Part shown: positions 27,201 through 42,200 of the stretch, one piece after another
Position numbering within the stretch: the first letter of the stretch is position 1
How the letters are laid out: each line of letters begins with the position of its first letter
Source: Brachypodius melanocephalos
Taxonomy: Eukaryota; Chordata; Aves; Passeriformes; Pycnonotidae
Assembly (NCBI GenBank): GCA_013398615.1
Contig: VZSR01003803.1
Coordinates: 9,931,240 to 9,995,239 of the forward strand
Direction of reading: 5' to 3'
DNA: 64,000 nt
Program-made: the position numbers and the translations under genes
The notes under the pieces: generated by a model
What the model was told of the DNA's origin: nothing
Seen by the model: the letters and a program-made list of their open reading frames with translations, nothing else
Database searches by the model: none

Positions 27201-30200
27201 TTATCTACTTTTTTACAGTTTGTAGCCATGCCTGCAACTTGCCTGCAGCCTGTTCTTTTTAAAATGTAATTTTTATTCTTTTGTATTCTTAGGCCAGTCT
27301 ATTCTTATTGGAGCCAAGAATGGATTTATCCCTTGTCACCTCACTCTTTAGATCTAAATACCCACACTGAGTAATAGTGCATTTTCTTTTTATTAAGTAT
27401 CTCCAAAATTCTGTGTATTTCCCTTTGTTTCTACTTAGAAAGTCACCAACCCTTCATCATGTTTCCTTTTGGATTCCCCTTTATTCTGGCACCTGTGATT
27501 ACAGCTCTCCTTCAGCTCCAGTCATGACTAGGAACACAGTTCTGACTATGTGAACTGGCCCTCTTTGAAGTTCCTATTCCTTCCTTTGTGCAGCATGATG
27601 TTTTCACTTGTTGTGACTATCACAGTCCTTCATAAATTTTCTCTTCCTGCCTATAATGTTACCTATTTAAAGCTCAGCTTCTGGTTTTGCCTTCATTGCT
27701 TGCTTTCTTTTTTCCTTCTTCTCTATCCTATTCTTCATGCCAAGTGTTGTATTAGACATGGGAAAGGTATTAGGCAAATCAACTGCCCAATTGCCCTTCT
27801 TAAACTCATCTCTTCAAATTCCAGCATGGTGGAAGGGAACTCATACTACTCATACTACCTGCAACACACTCCCTACTCTCTGGTCCCTTCTTTGTCCTAT
27901 CTGTCCTGTTAGAATTCCTGTTTTGATCTATGAGCTTTGAAGGACAGTGTACACTTATTATTTTCTACACTGTTCATTTCAGTTGGGCCAAATTTGACCA
28001 GAAGTTTAATAACTACACTTCTAATCAACCTACTTGTTGAGTAGTATCAAATACAATAATTCAGTGAATAGGCAATTATTTATCAAGTGAAAACTATAAA
28101 ATTTCAATGATATTAATGTTAGGAGAAGAAACTACTCTCAATCTCAGTGTATTTCACCTTGTATCATCTTTGTAGTCAAAATATTCAATATTCAATGCCA
28201 AAATATTTATTCCTTTATACTTCAGTGTGAATTTCCCATTTAATCATGGATAGAGGCAGATGAATTTAATATATTTCTACAACTAGTGTCACATAGAGTC
28301 CAGTTTGTTTCATTTTGCTGAGATTTACAAAGTACATGAAAAGTTTTTTACTTAGAAAGGAATTTTTGAAATCTGAAATGTCTTTTTTTAGGATTCAGGT
28401 AATACTGAGGAAAGAATCAAGTTGCTTATTGGCTCATTGAAACATACAGTGTATGAATACGTTTGTCGTTGTTTGTTTAAGGTAAGATTGTTTTTTTCTG
28501 GCTTTTGTTCAGTGCACTGGGTTTGAAAGTGTTCTTTCAGCAGCTGACATTTGATCTACTTCAACCAAGCAGTATTGTGTAATATATGCAAAGCAGTACA
28601 CTACCAATAATTAATATGCTAAATGCAGACTTAAAATCAGGATATGACCAAATTAATATTGCTGATGCACATTTCTCTACAGAGTTCTACTTCTCTGCCT
28701 CATTCTGGCTTCAGAGTCAATCATGGGCTTCGCAGTCTTCTGAGCACTCATTTTGCATTCACTCTTATTTCTTGCATTCCTAAATACAAGAAAGTATCAC
28801 AAGTGTGATTATTTGGGAGTTTTTGTATTTTGGTTTGGGATTTTTTAAAAGGAAACAGAAGTGGGTTTGTTAGGTTGATGTTTGGCCTTGGTTATCATAA
28901 AGTTCTCTTCCAACCTAGATGGTTCTATGTTTCTGAAAGTCCTAGAATATTGTGATATTCTCCTTTTTTCTTTTCATGGCCTGTCCCAAATCTCTACCTG
29001 CTACCTTGTTTGTTTCTGTCTGCTCCTTGTTCTTCCTCCAAAAAATGTTCTTAGTGTAATTTTTCTTTATTTCAATCAGGTGTCTTTTCACTTCTTACTT
29101 TCTTACTGAAAACCTAGGGAAGCTATGCCTTTCATTTTCAGTTTTAATTTTTACTTTGACAGGAAACTGTCATAACAAGAGGTGCTTGTCTCAAAGTACC
29201 AGGCTGAAGGAAGCATAGTAGATCTGCATATCTGGTTTGAGCAGTACAAATCACACAAGTTGGTAGTTTGATCTGTGAGAATGGAGGGATCTTGAAAATT
29301 TTATACCACCTCCTACCCCTGTCCCCCCATCTAGCAATGCTGTATTGAGGATACAGGGGTAGCAGTTCTTTCTAATGGGTTTTGTTTGTCAGTGTCCAAG
29401 TGGATTCTTATGAAATAGTCTCATAATAATTAATGTTCATCTTCGAAGTCACGAGTCATGAAGCCTTCCACGAAGTCATTATGTCTTGTGAATATGGAAG
29501 GCAGCAATTTTTATATGCAAGAAAAGAGTAGAGAATTCAAACACAAGGCAGACAAGAGATTCCTAGTAGATTTTAAGTGTGATAAGACTGGAGTTTAGAA
29601 AATACTGAAAATATGTTAACTGTGCAGCTTCAAACTAATGGTCCATCCAGTTTACTATTGTGTTCTAATAATGGAAGAGAACAAATAAACTCTTCACACC
29701 ATCAACAATTTACTGCTAATTCTTCCTTATATTTATGAAAAATTTTAAAGACTGCTGTGATACTTAGGCTTTACTAGTGTCTTCATAAATGGTATAGCTG
29801 ATGTGAGTTCCTAGCCTTTGAAGCATGTTAGAAATGAGAAGAATGATCTTGTCTGTCTGTGGTTATTATTTATGTGTACATAGGCTTCATGAATGCTGCT
29901 AAATGAAGTGGTGCTAAGAAATTTACCTGAGCACTTGAACTGGCCCATCTTTCCTCTTTAATTTGACAAAGCAGGATTGGTTTGGGCTACTTAGCATTCT
30001 TCCAAACAATTCTTGTTTAAATTTTGGGGTACCGGATCATCCAGGTAGCATCCTAATATGCAGCTGTGATACGGATTTGCTTGCAGACCTTGTCTGAGAA
30101 GAAGAAGAAGAAATTAAATGGTGTGGTTTGTTCTCAATGTCATATGATGTTTGTGTTTATCAATAAAATGAGAACTTCAGTGCCTTGCCAAACTTGATGC

Positions 30201-33200
30201 TGATTCCTAGTAGGGGCCTCTTTGCCCTCTACTCCACAGCCCACTTTGAGTTAGTTTTTGTCTCTAACTTGCAAAGGTGTGTAGCAATTTTGCCTTAGGA
30301 TATATGTTACTAAGTCATTCCTGTGGAAGTGGAGGTGCTTTTTAAAAGAAGTGTTACTTATAAAAAAGAACCAGAAATATGCCTTTTCCTGAGTGTATAA
30401 AAACATTTTTACTGCTTTTATTTCAGGCTGATCAGCTGATGTTTGCTCTACATTTTGTACGAGGAATGCACCCTGAACTTTTCCAAGAGAATGTAAGTGC
30501 TAAAGAAGAAAATCCCCAAGTATTTTACTCAAACTTAATATGAAGAGTAAATAAGTAGATAAAAAAGTTTTTGTCACTGAGTGTAGGACTTAGTTGTAGT
30601 CATCTGAAGTGTGGTCAGATTAATCTCATAAAGGCTGCCTGCAGTGAAACAGTATGCATAATTGACTTAATATAATTGCTTAAACGTGGCTGATTATCCT
30701 GAATCAAGACACATTTAATTATCTTAAGTACCTCTATGGAATGGAGAGACAAAAATATGGCTTTCTGTAGTAGAAGCTTGAGATCAGAAGGGACATCAAA
30801 TGATAGTAGATGTCAGTTTAATAGTGGAGAGTCCATTATAGAGGTAAAGGTAAAAAACAGATAATACAATTGAAGGGAGTAATGGAACTTGATCATATGA
30901 AAGATGTGAACTTAAAGTAAAAGGTTCAAAAAAAGTTGGTTGGAACCTTCTGATGAAGGAGTAGTTTCATTATAAACTTACAGATTGACAAAGTGAAATC
31001 CCAGTCTTTCAGCAATAATGTGGCCTCATAAAAAGAACTCATCTTGTTAGCAGAAGAATATCCTGGCTGCTCTTCATTATCCAAAGTTCCCTAACTCATA
31101 TTTATTATTTTGTTATTTATTTTATTCTGAAAATGCCTTGCATAACCTTTCTTGAGTTCTTAAAATCATGAAGGCAGCAACCTGCAAACAGTTTTCTGCC
31201 TAAATTAATTCCTGGCTTCTTAGGTGTTTGTAAAGTACTGTAAAGTACAGCCCTATGTGTTTGTTTCTGTTTAGCATGCATTTCCATCAGCTATTAGAGC
31301 TCTAAGACAGCTTAATCTAGGTTATATATAATGCATATTCTTACAGTATCTGAACACTCAAGAGAGGAAACAGGCAAATAATGTAAATAATTTTTTACTT
31401 CTCTGAAAGGTAGAAGTTATTTTAATTAAAATGTTAAGAGAAGAGTGCTTGTACAAAATACTTAGTGAAGAAAATGAAATGGAAGTTGTTATTAATTTAA
31501 AATTATTTCTTCTAAAGCTTTTAATGTGATGACACTAGGGATTTCTTAATATGCTGCTAGAGAATGTAGTATTCTAAGTCCCTCTCCCAAAGGAATTGAA
31601 CTTTCTGCACTTAAATACTTTTTTGCATAGCGATATGAAATTTATAGTACAACTTCAACAATATACTATAGAATGCCTTGATTCTTAGTAGGGACATTGT
31701 CTTTCTAAATCAATATGTATAGATTTTTCTGAGGTAGTTTTATATTCTCTATATATTGTATTTCTTCTTTTCTTCATAGCAATATTGCACAAACCAAAAA
31801 TACTCCGTGCATTTTTGTGTGCTCAAGCATTTTTTGTGTAATTGAGAGATGAGCATCAGTTTGTAACTGAAAGAGGGAGTAGTTTCAAGACTCAGTGAGA
31901 CTGATGGGTGCCAAAAACTAGGCTGGGATTTCTGTCAGCATTATTACTCTTAGTCAACTGACTTATACGTTTCTAATGTTACTATTGTCTTTAATAAAAA
32001 ATCTTTATTGTAGAATATAGATATTAATTATGCAAAATTTCAGTACTTATGAAGAATTTTTGGTCTGTTTCTTGTCACCTCCAAATTACACAGGTTTGTG
32101 TAATTTCTAGTGGTTTTAAATACTTGTCTAATCTGTTTTAAAATTATGTAAAATTGTCTTCCTGGATACCTATACAAAGTCTAAAAGTTTTAATCATACA
32201 TAAATTCAGTCATACTTTCTATAGTTACCTGTTCTGTGTGGGCTGTTGATGCCCCACCTGGTAGGATGTGTGTCCTTGCCAACCACAGTTGTTGATAATC
32301 TGTAGATGAGCAGTGTTGGTAGGAACTGTGGGTGCTGAGGGAACTTCCCTTGTGTTTATCTTCCTGCTCTGCCTACACGTGCCTGCATATTAATCTTTGT
32401 TCTTAAAGGTGTCTTGTGACTTATCTGAGTTATTTATTTATTCCCCCCAGGAATGGGAGACTTTTACAGGTGTGATCATTGGAGACACTATCAGAAAATC
32501 AGTAAGCTACATTTATTTTCATGTTTTGAAATAAGGAACATTTACTTCAATCCTGAAAAATTTAAGTTGTACTCGTACTATGTTGTTTAATTAATTGTAT
32601 TCATACATTAAAGAAAAGAGTAACTTTTCACATATTAATATAAAGATATAAATTTATTAAAAAAGTTTTGAATATGGCAAGTAGTTTTTTAATTTGAATT
32701 GTGAACAGTATGTCTCATATTTAAATATTTTGGTAGCTTTTTTGTTATGTCATTTACGAACTTAGCAAAAGACTACAGAAAGATTGCTGTTGTGGATGTT
32801 TTTATTGAAAAAACGGGTTTCACAACCTTATTTCTGAATATACTATTTCATCAAAACTTCTGTAACTACATGTGTGATGTAACTTGCTTCCATAAGGATT
32901 CACAAAGAAGTGCTCGTGACCAGATTCCCTCTTGGATAGAGCAGGACCGAGTCTGGGCAGTAGCATCTTTGAAGGTATACATCATGTGGTCTGTTGAATT
33001 TTAATTTAAAGAACTTTGGTTTTGGCAGATAGCAATTTGGGCTTGAATGCTCAGATATGTATTTGTCAGATCAAAAGATTTTGTTGTTTTAAGCTGTTCA
33101 TTCTATCTTCCAGAAACCATGGGTTAATATATATTCACCTAAAAAAAGGTGGTTTTTGTTTTTAATTTAATCTCATTTTTCTCAGCCTTTTTCATGAACA

Positions 33201-36200
33201 TTTCTACCCATCTAACAATGAATTTCAATGCATGTCATCTTCTTGAGATTAGAAAATGCTGTAAATCTATCCAAGTTCTACAGTTTTTATAGATAGGAAG
33301 GTAGAAGAAAAATCGCAAACAATATTTAGTTGTAGATTTCACTTATGTAATGACTTGCACAAATCACTTCATATTGTACTAAAAGCCATGAACTGTTAAT
33401 TCAGAAATTAATATTCTCCTCATCAGATTTCCCTGTACATGTTTATAGGCGTTTCAGAGTTTCTGGTTTCTCAGATTGAACTAAAACAAAAACTCTTTCT
33501 TGCATTGGTTCCTCCTACCACAGTCAATGTTGAAGTCCTCGGATCCTGAAGGGCACTAAAGGAAAATACTAGTCCTGAAATTCTGTCTTAGCCTCTTCTC
33601 TTCCTGCATGTACCTCAGCAGCAAGAAAAAAACAACCTTGACTGGTCTTTGGCAAGGGCTTTTTTTGCTAAACCTGGAGTTCACTATTTAATTTCTCTTC
33701 AACCAGAAATCAAGAACAATCACAATAATGGTGTGGCAAGCATAATAGTTATAGGTTTAAAAAAACACAGACAAACAGAAATGGAGTAACTGAGTGAATC
33801 AATAGCATGCACTGATAGCAAACCATTACTGATAGCAGATCATCATTAGAGGAAAGGATTTAAAGGTAAAGCCCCAAGTTTAAAATCAAACCTGGAAGTT
33901 TAATACTAAAATTATAGTGCAAATATAGATCTAGTCTTTCCAGGGAATGGGTAAACAAGTGGTTAATTTTAAAATGTACTCTATTCTTCTCTAACTCCAA
34001 GGATAAAATTGAATTTTGAAATTGGCACCGTTGTGGTGATACTGATATTTGAAAATAAATTAAAATACACAGTGTGCAAATGGCTATTCTTCTTTCAGTT
34101 AAATCTACACCATTTGTTTTCTAGGTTTCTCTGCCAGGTCTCTATCAGACACTTTGCTTTGAAGATGAAAGTCTGTGGCGCACTTTTTCTCAGAGCTCTA
34201 TATGTGAACAAGAATTTCCATCTTCTGTTGTAAAAAGAATTTCCTTGTTTCAGCAGGTAACCTTTCCATTCATAATTATTAATTGTGAGTTCAGCAGTGA
34301 AAGTAAATTTTACATCCAGGCCTGGTTGAATTATAATCAGTGACAGTATCTACACTGTGTTACAGTTTAACTCATTTTTTCAATCTAAGAATTTTATATT
34401 TTTTTTGCTATAGTGCATATTATTTCTCTGTTATCTGAGTCTTTTTCATGATATATTAGCTGCAACTGAGTATACCCTCTAAGGTAACAAGTTCTTTAGA
34501 AATATACATGGAATTAATTTTATGAGAAGGTATTAAAATTTTTTTCATGGTTGCTTTGTTACTGCTGGATGTGTCAGCCTGTTGAGCATCTTACTTCATC
34601 ACTGAATGTGCAAACTCACACATCTGACACAAAACGCAGTAGCAGCCTCTGCTTCTTTAGAATAGAAGGCATGAAAAATGGCTTTTGAAAACCTGGTGAT
34701 AAAGAATGCACCAGGAATATGGGAAAGGCAAGTTCCTTCCTCAGCCTTAGGGTCCTTTTCCACTGGAAGAGAAAAATATGATCACTTTTGTGTTTTTGGA
34801 AGAAAAGATGTTGTTACTTACTTTCAAATGATGCTGTGATTTTTCTTATGAAGTTACTTTACATGAAAACATCCAGAGAAAGGATGGGGTATTAAACAAT
34901 GTAGTTTCATGTTGATTGGCTCTTAGCTACTGTCTATTTGGAGTTTTTTGTGGAGGAGGAAAATTTCTGAGATAGCATGAGTGGAATTTAGGAACAAATG
35001 GTTTTGGAAAGGAATTTGTCTGAGTCGTATTTGATTCAATGAAATACTGAAGAGCACTTCTTATGTGTGCAGTGTGTTGTCAGAAAATGTCTGCATTTAT
35101 AGGAAAGTAAATCTGCAATGATCAGTGCATCTTGTTTCTTGTACAGAAAGAATTAAGAATGTTTCTGCTTGTGAAATGTATTGAAACTACATTGTTACAT
35201 TGATTTGCCACTCATAAATTACTTTGAACTGAAACCAGAAATATTACTAATCCAAGTAGGATGTTGCTGCCTATATATATGCATAGAATTTAGATGTTCA
35301 TATAAAGCTAAGTGTGCTTTCTGTCATTCTAGCTACCCACACAGCTGCTTTTCTTCTAAAACATTGTAGAAAATTTGTAGCTTGCAAGTAGACATTAGAT
35401 ATAGATCTATCTTCTGAGTCTATTGATAGAACAAGCTACTTAAACAATTAGGTAGATTGTCTTGGAAAGCAATGATCAGATAGCTCTATTTGGGGAAAAT
35501 AACTTTGTTCTGAAGATAAATTCAAAGAATTCATCCTTCTTAGAGAGTCTTGCATTTTACATTGTCACTACATACTTTTATCTCCCCTGAATATATTTTA
35601 TTTTCAGGTACTTGTGGTCCAGGCTGTCAGACCAGACAGACTACAGAGTGCCATGGCCCTTTTTGCATGTAAAACCTTAGGTAAGTTAATTTTTCACCAG
35701 GGTATTTCTGCACAACAATTAAACAGCTTCTTTTGTCATATGTTTCTCTTTTATTTCATAGTTCTTATGGAATCTCTAAGCTTTACCATATGAAAATATG
35801 CTCTAAATGTGTTTATTGATTTTGTTCTTGTAAGAGATTCGTAAAAGTGCTTTTAAAATGGTTTGGTTTATTCTGCACAGTGATTGAAAATATAATAAAA
35901 TGATCTGTCAAATTCTTGAACACTGGAGTAATTAAGAAAGATAACTGGTTTTCTTTAAGTTTTACACTGCAGCACTCTCCTTAAGACTCAGACTTTCCAT
36001 AAATATTATTTTATGTTATTTACTGTTTAAAGACACCTAAGTTTGAGATTTTATACAGTGAGTTTTAAAAGATTATTTAATTAATATCAGTTATTTTTGT
36101 CTAACTCTTGGTCTGTAATACTTTTTACTGTCTGTTTAAAAATACACATGATTTAGAGTGTTCAATGCTGCAGTTGTCTATTTGTTCTAGTCAGTTAGTT

Positions 36201-39200
36201 TCCTCTCTCAAGTCTATTATATCCAAAGTTTGAAACCTATATGCCAAATAATTTCAATGTTGCAGTACAGCACACAAAAACTTTCCTTCAGTTTTTAGCA
36301 ATTCTGAGTGTCTCATCAGGGTAGACATTGTAAAATTCACTTTATCTTACTCCCTTATGCTGTCTGTGGACATTATTTGTTGCTCAAAATTGGCTCCATG
36401 TTTGCCACCCAGGCTGGGATTTTCAGCATTAAGGTATAGGCTCTCTGTCCAACATTATTAGTAGATAGAGAGGGTACTTTGGTCATGGTGACATGGCCTG
36501 TGCTGACAATGTCCCTGCCTGTTGGACTCAAATGACAAGAGTGATCTGCAGTGTGTGTGGCTCGAAATCCAGCAGACAGCTCAATGCAGAGTAAATTTAT
36601 TTGTGTACTTACTGTCTTCCAAATCTTGATGTATTACATAAATTACTTGTGTTGGGGCCAGTTCCTTGGAGGAATGCTGAACAAGGGAATGTTTTTGGTG
36701 CATGAAGCTACAGCCTCACCAAGGAAGGCAGAATACCATTGACTCCATTTGGATTTTCAAAACCAATAAATCATCCACAAATTATCCACAGATTTTTCAT
36801 GCATATCAGTGAGATTGGTGAAATCCTAACTAGAACTTTCTAACCAATAAAAGACGTCACGCTTGTATGAATATTTTTTCATTTTTTTTTCTACCATATA
36901 ATTTTCCATGTCTTTGCCCTGAAACAACTTAAACTGTTTCACATAGTTCCAAAGGCAGCTGTTAAGTTTCCAATCTGGTTTGGCTGCTTTCCTGTGAGAA
37001 AAAATTAATTCCTAAAGACTGTAATATTCTACAAGAAAGACTTTCAATTCTCTTTTATCCAGACATTTTCTTTTCTCACCTTTTACTATATTTCAAAATT
37101 TATGGATAGAGAGGGAGTAAAATAATATCTTTTGAAGATAAGGTTCATAAGAATTTTCTACTAATGTGTTTTGTATCACATGAAGCATACTAACTTCTTT
37201 ATTTTACATGCTATACAGAAATGCACCATGTTAACAGCCTTTCAGTACTTAAAGGGGCCCACAAGAAAACTGGAGCTGGGCTTTTTACAAGAGCGTGTAG
37301 TAACAGGACAGGGAAGAATGACTTCAAACTGAAATACAATAGATTTAGATTAGATAATAGGATGAAATTCTTTCCTGTGACAGTAGTGAGGCTGGAACAG
37401 ATTACCCAGAGAAATGATGGATGCCCCATCCCTGGAAGAGTTCAAGGCCAGGCTGAGCAACTTGGTCTAGTGGAAAGTGCCCATAGCAGGGGGTTGGACC
37501 AAGGTGATCCTTGAGGTCCCAATACAAACTGTTCCATGATTCCGTGGTACAAATTGTATAGCGTTGTTCTACGTGCAACATACAGTAGCTCAAGTCTGAA
37601 AACAGACTGCATCCTCAAGGAATTTATATATATATATATATCCATCTTTTGGTAGTTGTGGCATAGATGTCACTGATCTGGGCTGTTCTGTCTTACTGTA
37701 TGTTGTGATTTCCTGTTGTTCCCAGTGCTTCACTGTTTAAATGCCGGTCTAAAGATACATGAAAACATCTAGTTAACACTATTTAATCTATTACACACTT
37801 ATACATGTGTCTTTGGGCTCGTGTATAAATACTTTGCCTATACTAGGTCAACATTCTAGACATTTAAGTTGTATATTAAAACAAATAATAGATGTAGTAT
37901 ATGTAACCATAGTACCAAGAACCATGTAAGTTGAGTAATTAAGGCTCTCAGGGCAGTAAGGAGAGAAGTTCTGCATGTGGATATACACACTGCAATTAAT
38001 TTTAGCAAATAGTATAGCTTCTCATTCCACTCCTCTCTTTTTGTATGTTTTCCTCAAGACTACACTCTAAATAAAGACTGTGGTTTGTCAAGCCAGAAAT
38101 CCAGAAATACTTTTCTTCTCATTATGGGATGCCTTATACCTACCTGCATGTTGTAAGGGTTTTTTCTTCATTTTAAAACCAGTTTTATGGTGTCTGCTGA
38201 ACAGAACTCTTGACAGCTAGATGAACTCTAAAGTGGATAATGAAGCACTCCATCATGTGTAGTCACTTTATTTCCATAATAATTCTAATTCTAATTATAG
38301 GAATAAAAGAATTATCTCCATTGCCACCGAACATGAAACGTCTGTATAAAGAGACACTGGAAATTGAGCCCATCTTGATAATAATTTCTCCTGGTGCTGA
38401 TCCTTCTCAAGAATTACAGGAACTTGCCAGTGTTGAGAGAAATACTGAGTGCTACCATCAGGTCAGTCTTAGATAAGTGTAGTGATTAAAAACCACAAGG
38501 TGTAAAATTTTGCTGTAGTAATATCTGTTTTACTTCATTTTCCAAGGCAGTTAGTAAGTAAAATAATAGTTTGGTGTCTGTGGTGGTTTTTTGTTCCCAC
38601 CTGTCTTGACACTAACTTCTCATTCCAGTGGCAAAATGGGTTGGAGAAATGACACACATGTCATGCTCACAGAAGCAGAGTCTAAACAAGAGACATTCCT
38701 CCAGTGTGGAGAAGGAAAAAAAGAGAACATGGATGGAAAAGAACAAAAGAAGCTGAGAATTGTTATACATGCTGCAATATTATCTCTTTTAGTGTGGAGT
38801 AATTGAAACAAAACCCAGTAAAAACTAGACTTCATCATTTCGTCTGCTTGCAGGCTTTGCACATTTCTTTCTTCAACAGAAAACATAAACTGGCTGTTCA
38901 GTGTTTGTGAATACTTAGGTATTTTGTGAAATTCTGTGAACTATTTTGAGAAATTTTACATCCTTGAAGGTTACCAACAATCCACTAGACAAAGCCCCTA
39001 GCTCCTGATTTGATGTTTTTTACCTGGCCCTACTTTGAGCAGGACATTGCACTAGATACTGTCCAGGATCCATTCCAATTCAAATTATTATATGAATCAA
39101 GTGGTTTCCTAATATTCCCAATACACAGTACCAATATGCTTTATAACTTTCTGTAAAATATTATTTCTTTCTGTCATTTGACATATTAAGGGGAGGGAAG

Positions 39201-42200
39201 TTGTTATCTAGCTGATCACTGGTTAGCATGGAAATGGAAAATGTCAAGTTTAATGTTGCTTTTAAATAGTCCTTGAAATTGTTCCTTTCCTGGAACATAA
39301 ACTGATATAATATATTTTTCCCATCAAACTGTAAAAATTTAGATCTTACTGCCATCTTGCCTAGCTGTGAACATTGTGGAATGCGTATTTCTTACTCTGC
39401 CACATGGATTTTCATGTTTATCTCTAAATATCCTTTACATGTTGGACTTTCATAATGTAGCACAGTATGGTATTCAGTTAAGCATCAGGACTCCAAGCTA
39501 AATCATGTGAAAGTTATTACAGTAATGAGAATATTTTTTGGGTTTTTTTCCCTACACTTTCTCATGAAACTTGAACAGAACATAAAAGAATTTTCTTCTC
39601 TTTTGATTTATTTCTCACATGGGATAAAGAAGAGAGTGCTAAATTTGTGCCATCTGCTAATATATTGCTGGTGACTTTCACTTGTCTTCTTTTGGCTATT
39701 TTCAATTATTTTAAAATATTATGCTCACTTCTACTTAGTCAGAGAATCATAGTACCAAGACAAGACTTTTCACGTTGGCTAAGACCTCTTTATTTCCAAC
39801 TTGTTTGCTTCAGGATTTTTTGTTACGTATATCTTCCAAATAGATTGCAAGGTAGAACTAATATGGTACTATAAAAAGTGAAGAAAGGAGTGTATGTTAT
39901 ACTATTCATATATCCCAGCTGAAAAGAGAGCAACCTTAGTTTTTCACTTGTCTTAATATAAAATTGAGTATTTCTCTTCAAGTAAAATACTTTTAACTTC
40001 CAGTCAAAAGAAACTTAGTTCTCATTTATCTTCTATTTTTGCAGTTCTGCAGTAATGCAGTTTAGTCATTGATACTTAAATTACTTTTTGACTTCCCAGG
40101 GAATACGTCACCAAATGATGTATGGTGTTTTCCATTATTTTTAGAAGACTAGGTAGTGTTGTTTGTACAGAAACTGACTAGATAAGTTGCCAAGAAGAAC
40201 TTGTTTCTCTTAATCTTTTCCCTACTTTAGTAACTTATCACATTAGAGAAAATTCTGGTTATCTTTAGCACTTTTTTTTTTAACGTATGTATCCTAACTT
40301 GAAAACATGATTTTGTATTTAACTGTTAAATGAGGTATGAGGGATTCTTGATACAACTGTCTCTGCCATTTCAGATTGCCATGGGCCAGGGCCAAGCTGA
40401 CCTGGCTATTCAAACTTTAAGAGAATGTGCTCAGAATGGAGAATGGTTGTGCTTGAAGAACCTGCATCTTGTTACACCTTGGCTTCCTGTGTTGGAGAAG
40501 GTGAGGGTAAATAGAGAAGATGATATGGAAACCAGACAAAACTAGTATGCAATTTCTGAAGCATTTCAGGCATTTCCATGGTGATGTTTAGAATTGAAGT
40601 TTAAAAATACACTTTTATGGTTTCTCAGTTGTGAATAAGGTGAACTGCTTAAATCTAAGCAGCTTCCTTCTTTGCATGAGTGCTTTCATTTTCATACAAT
40701 GTAGAGTATTTCTACCACAATGAGTGAGTAAATTGTTCAGTTAGAACTTCTGGTATTTTTATGGGATACTCCCTGTGTTCTTTCATGAACTGTGCATCTG
40801 TGTATCCTTGAATTTAATTTTTTTCCCCCTTAGTTCTAGGTCTTTCTTTTCGGTAGTTTTTGGGTTTTTTTTTTTTTTTGAAGCGCAGATTCAGGCTGAG
40901 TAACCATGAGATTTTTGCTAATTTGAAATTAGAATGTCTCATATTTTATAGAAGCACATGCTTAGGGCATATGAAATCACTGACTTGCTAACTAAAATTG
41001 ATTTTGTGTGATATACTTTTCATGTACATCATGAAATCCTCAAAACAAATAAAGTCAGAAGAAAATCATGGAATTCCTTCAACAGCTACAACAGTCCTAA
41101 TTTTCCAGTTTTCACTGATTTCTGTAAAGCGTAGTCCATTGATGTGAGCTTGAAGTCTGTCATCTGTTTAGCAGTAACCATGTGGCATGTATCTTCAGCA
41201 TTCCTATAATCCATTCTGAAAAAATGGAAAGGCAAAGCAAGATAACACTGTGTGTCATGTAGTCTGAACAAGACAGTCAATGGTAAAGAAATGTTTGTAA
41301 GCTCCTTGCTGAATACAAAATTTCAGATCTTTTAAGTATTAAAATATGGATATGTGTCAAGAGGGTCTTAGTCTTTCCACACAAACATAATACTGAGTGT
41401 GTTAAACTTCTTGCGAAGCTTAATATAGACTAAGATGTGCTGATGTTTGACTCTGCACATCCCCTTGCCTGTTTTGCATACCATTAGCAAGTGTGAGGCT
41501 GTGTAATTCTTACATTTGAACATCCTCTTAAGAGACTGCTCCATATTCATAATTCAGTTCCATCCAGGTACAAAAATTCAGTTCTCACAGTCTTGGAATA
41601 TGGACCCAAGTGTACCACAGTGAGATAGAAACTAATACAGCTCTACTGGTGTTGAAAGTCATTGAGATCTGTTGTTGATATGCCACCCGCATTGCAAGCC
41701 TTCATCATTTTTGATTCTGGTGTTATTGTACTTAAAAGAAGTAAAGAATTGCTCTATATTTTTATGTCCTGAATTTAGTATCTAGGAGAAAGGTGGAAAT
41801 GCTTTGACACAGCTAGGATGAACTTCAAATTTGAGCACAGCAATGATATAGAATGTGTGGAGGCAAAACATCTTGAACTATAACCTTATGTGTATAAGCA
41901 ACTGTCAATTTTGTAGATAAACCTAACTTTGTAATCCAGGATATTATAATTTTGTATATACTGTTCTATGTATTAAAAAACCCTCAATCACTTCAAAGCC
42001 TATTTCAATATATAACATCTCTTTAATAGGAACTGAATACATTACATCCTAAACCAAACTTTCGTCTTTGGCTTACTTCGGAAGTTCATCCAAAATTTAC
42101 TCCAATTTTGCTTCAATCAAGTCTGAAAATAACTTATGAAGTAAGATCTGTTTGGAAAACTTTTATTAGATTCTTACATTGAATGAACCTTGATGTATAG

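Noticed and set aside
27550..27912. 120-codon hydrophobic open frame
   Set aside because: It arises from a pyrimidine-rich intronic stretch that encodes L/F/S runs. No supporting promoter, homology or splice context is visible.
32740..32896. Upstream acceptor at 32765 extending exon 25
   Set aside because: From exon 24 in phase 0 it would run into a TGA in the shifted frame. The acceptor at 32896 restores the family sequence.
37221..37514. 97-codon open frame as a host gene
   Set aside because: The sequence is a CR1 ORF2 C-terminal remnant (FTRACSNRTG).
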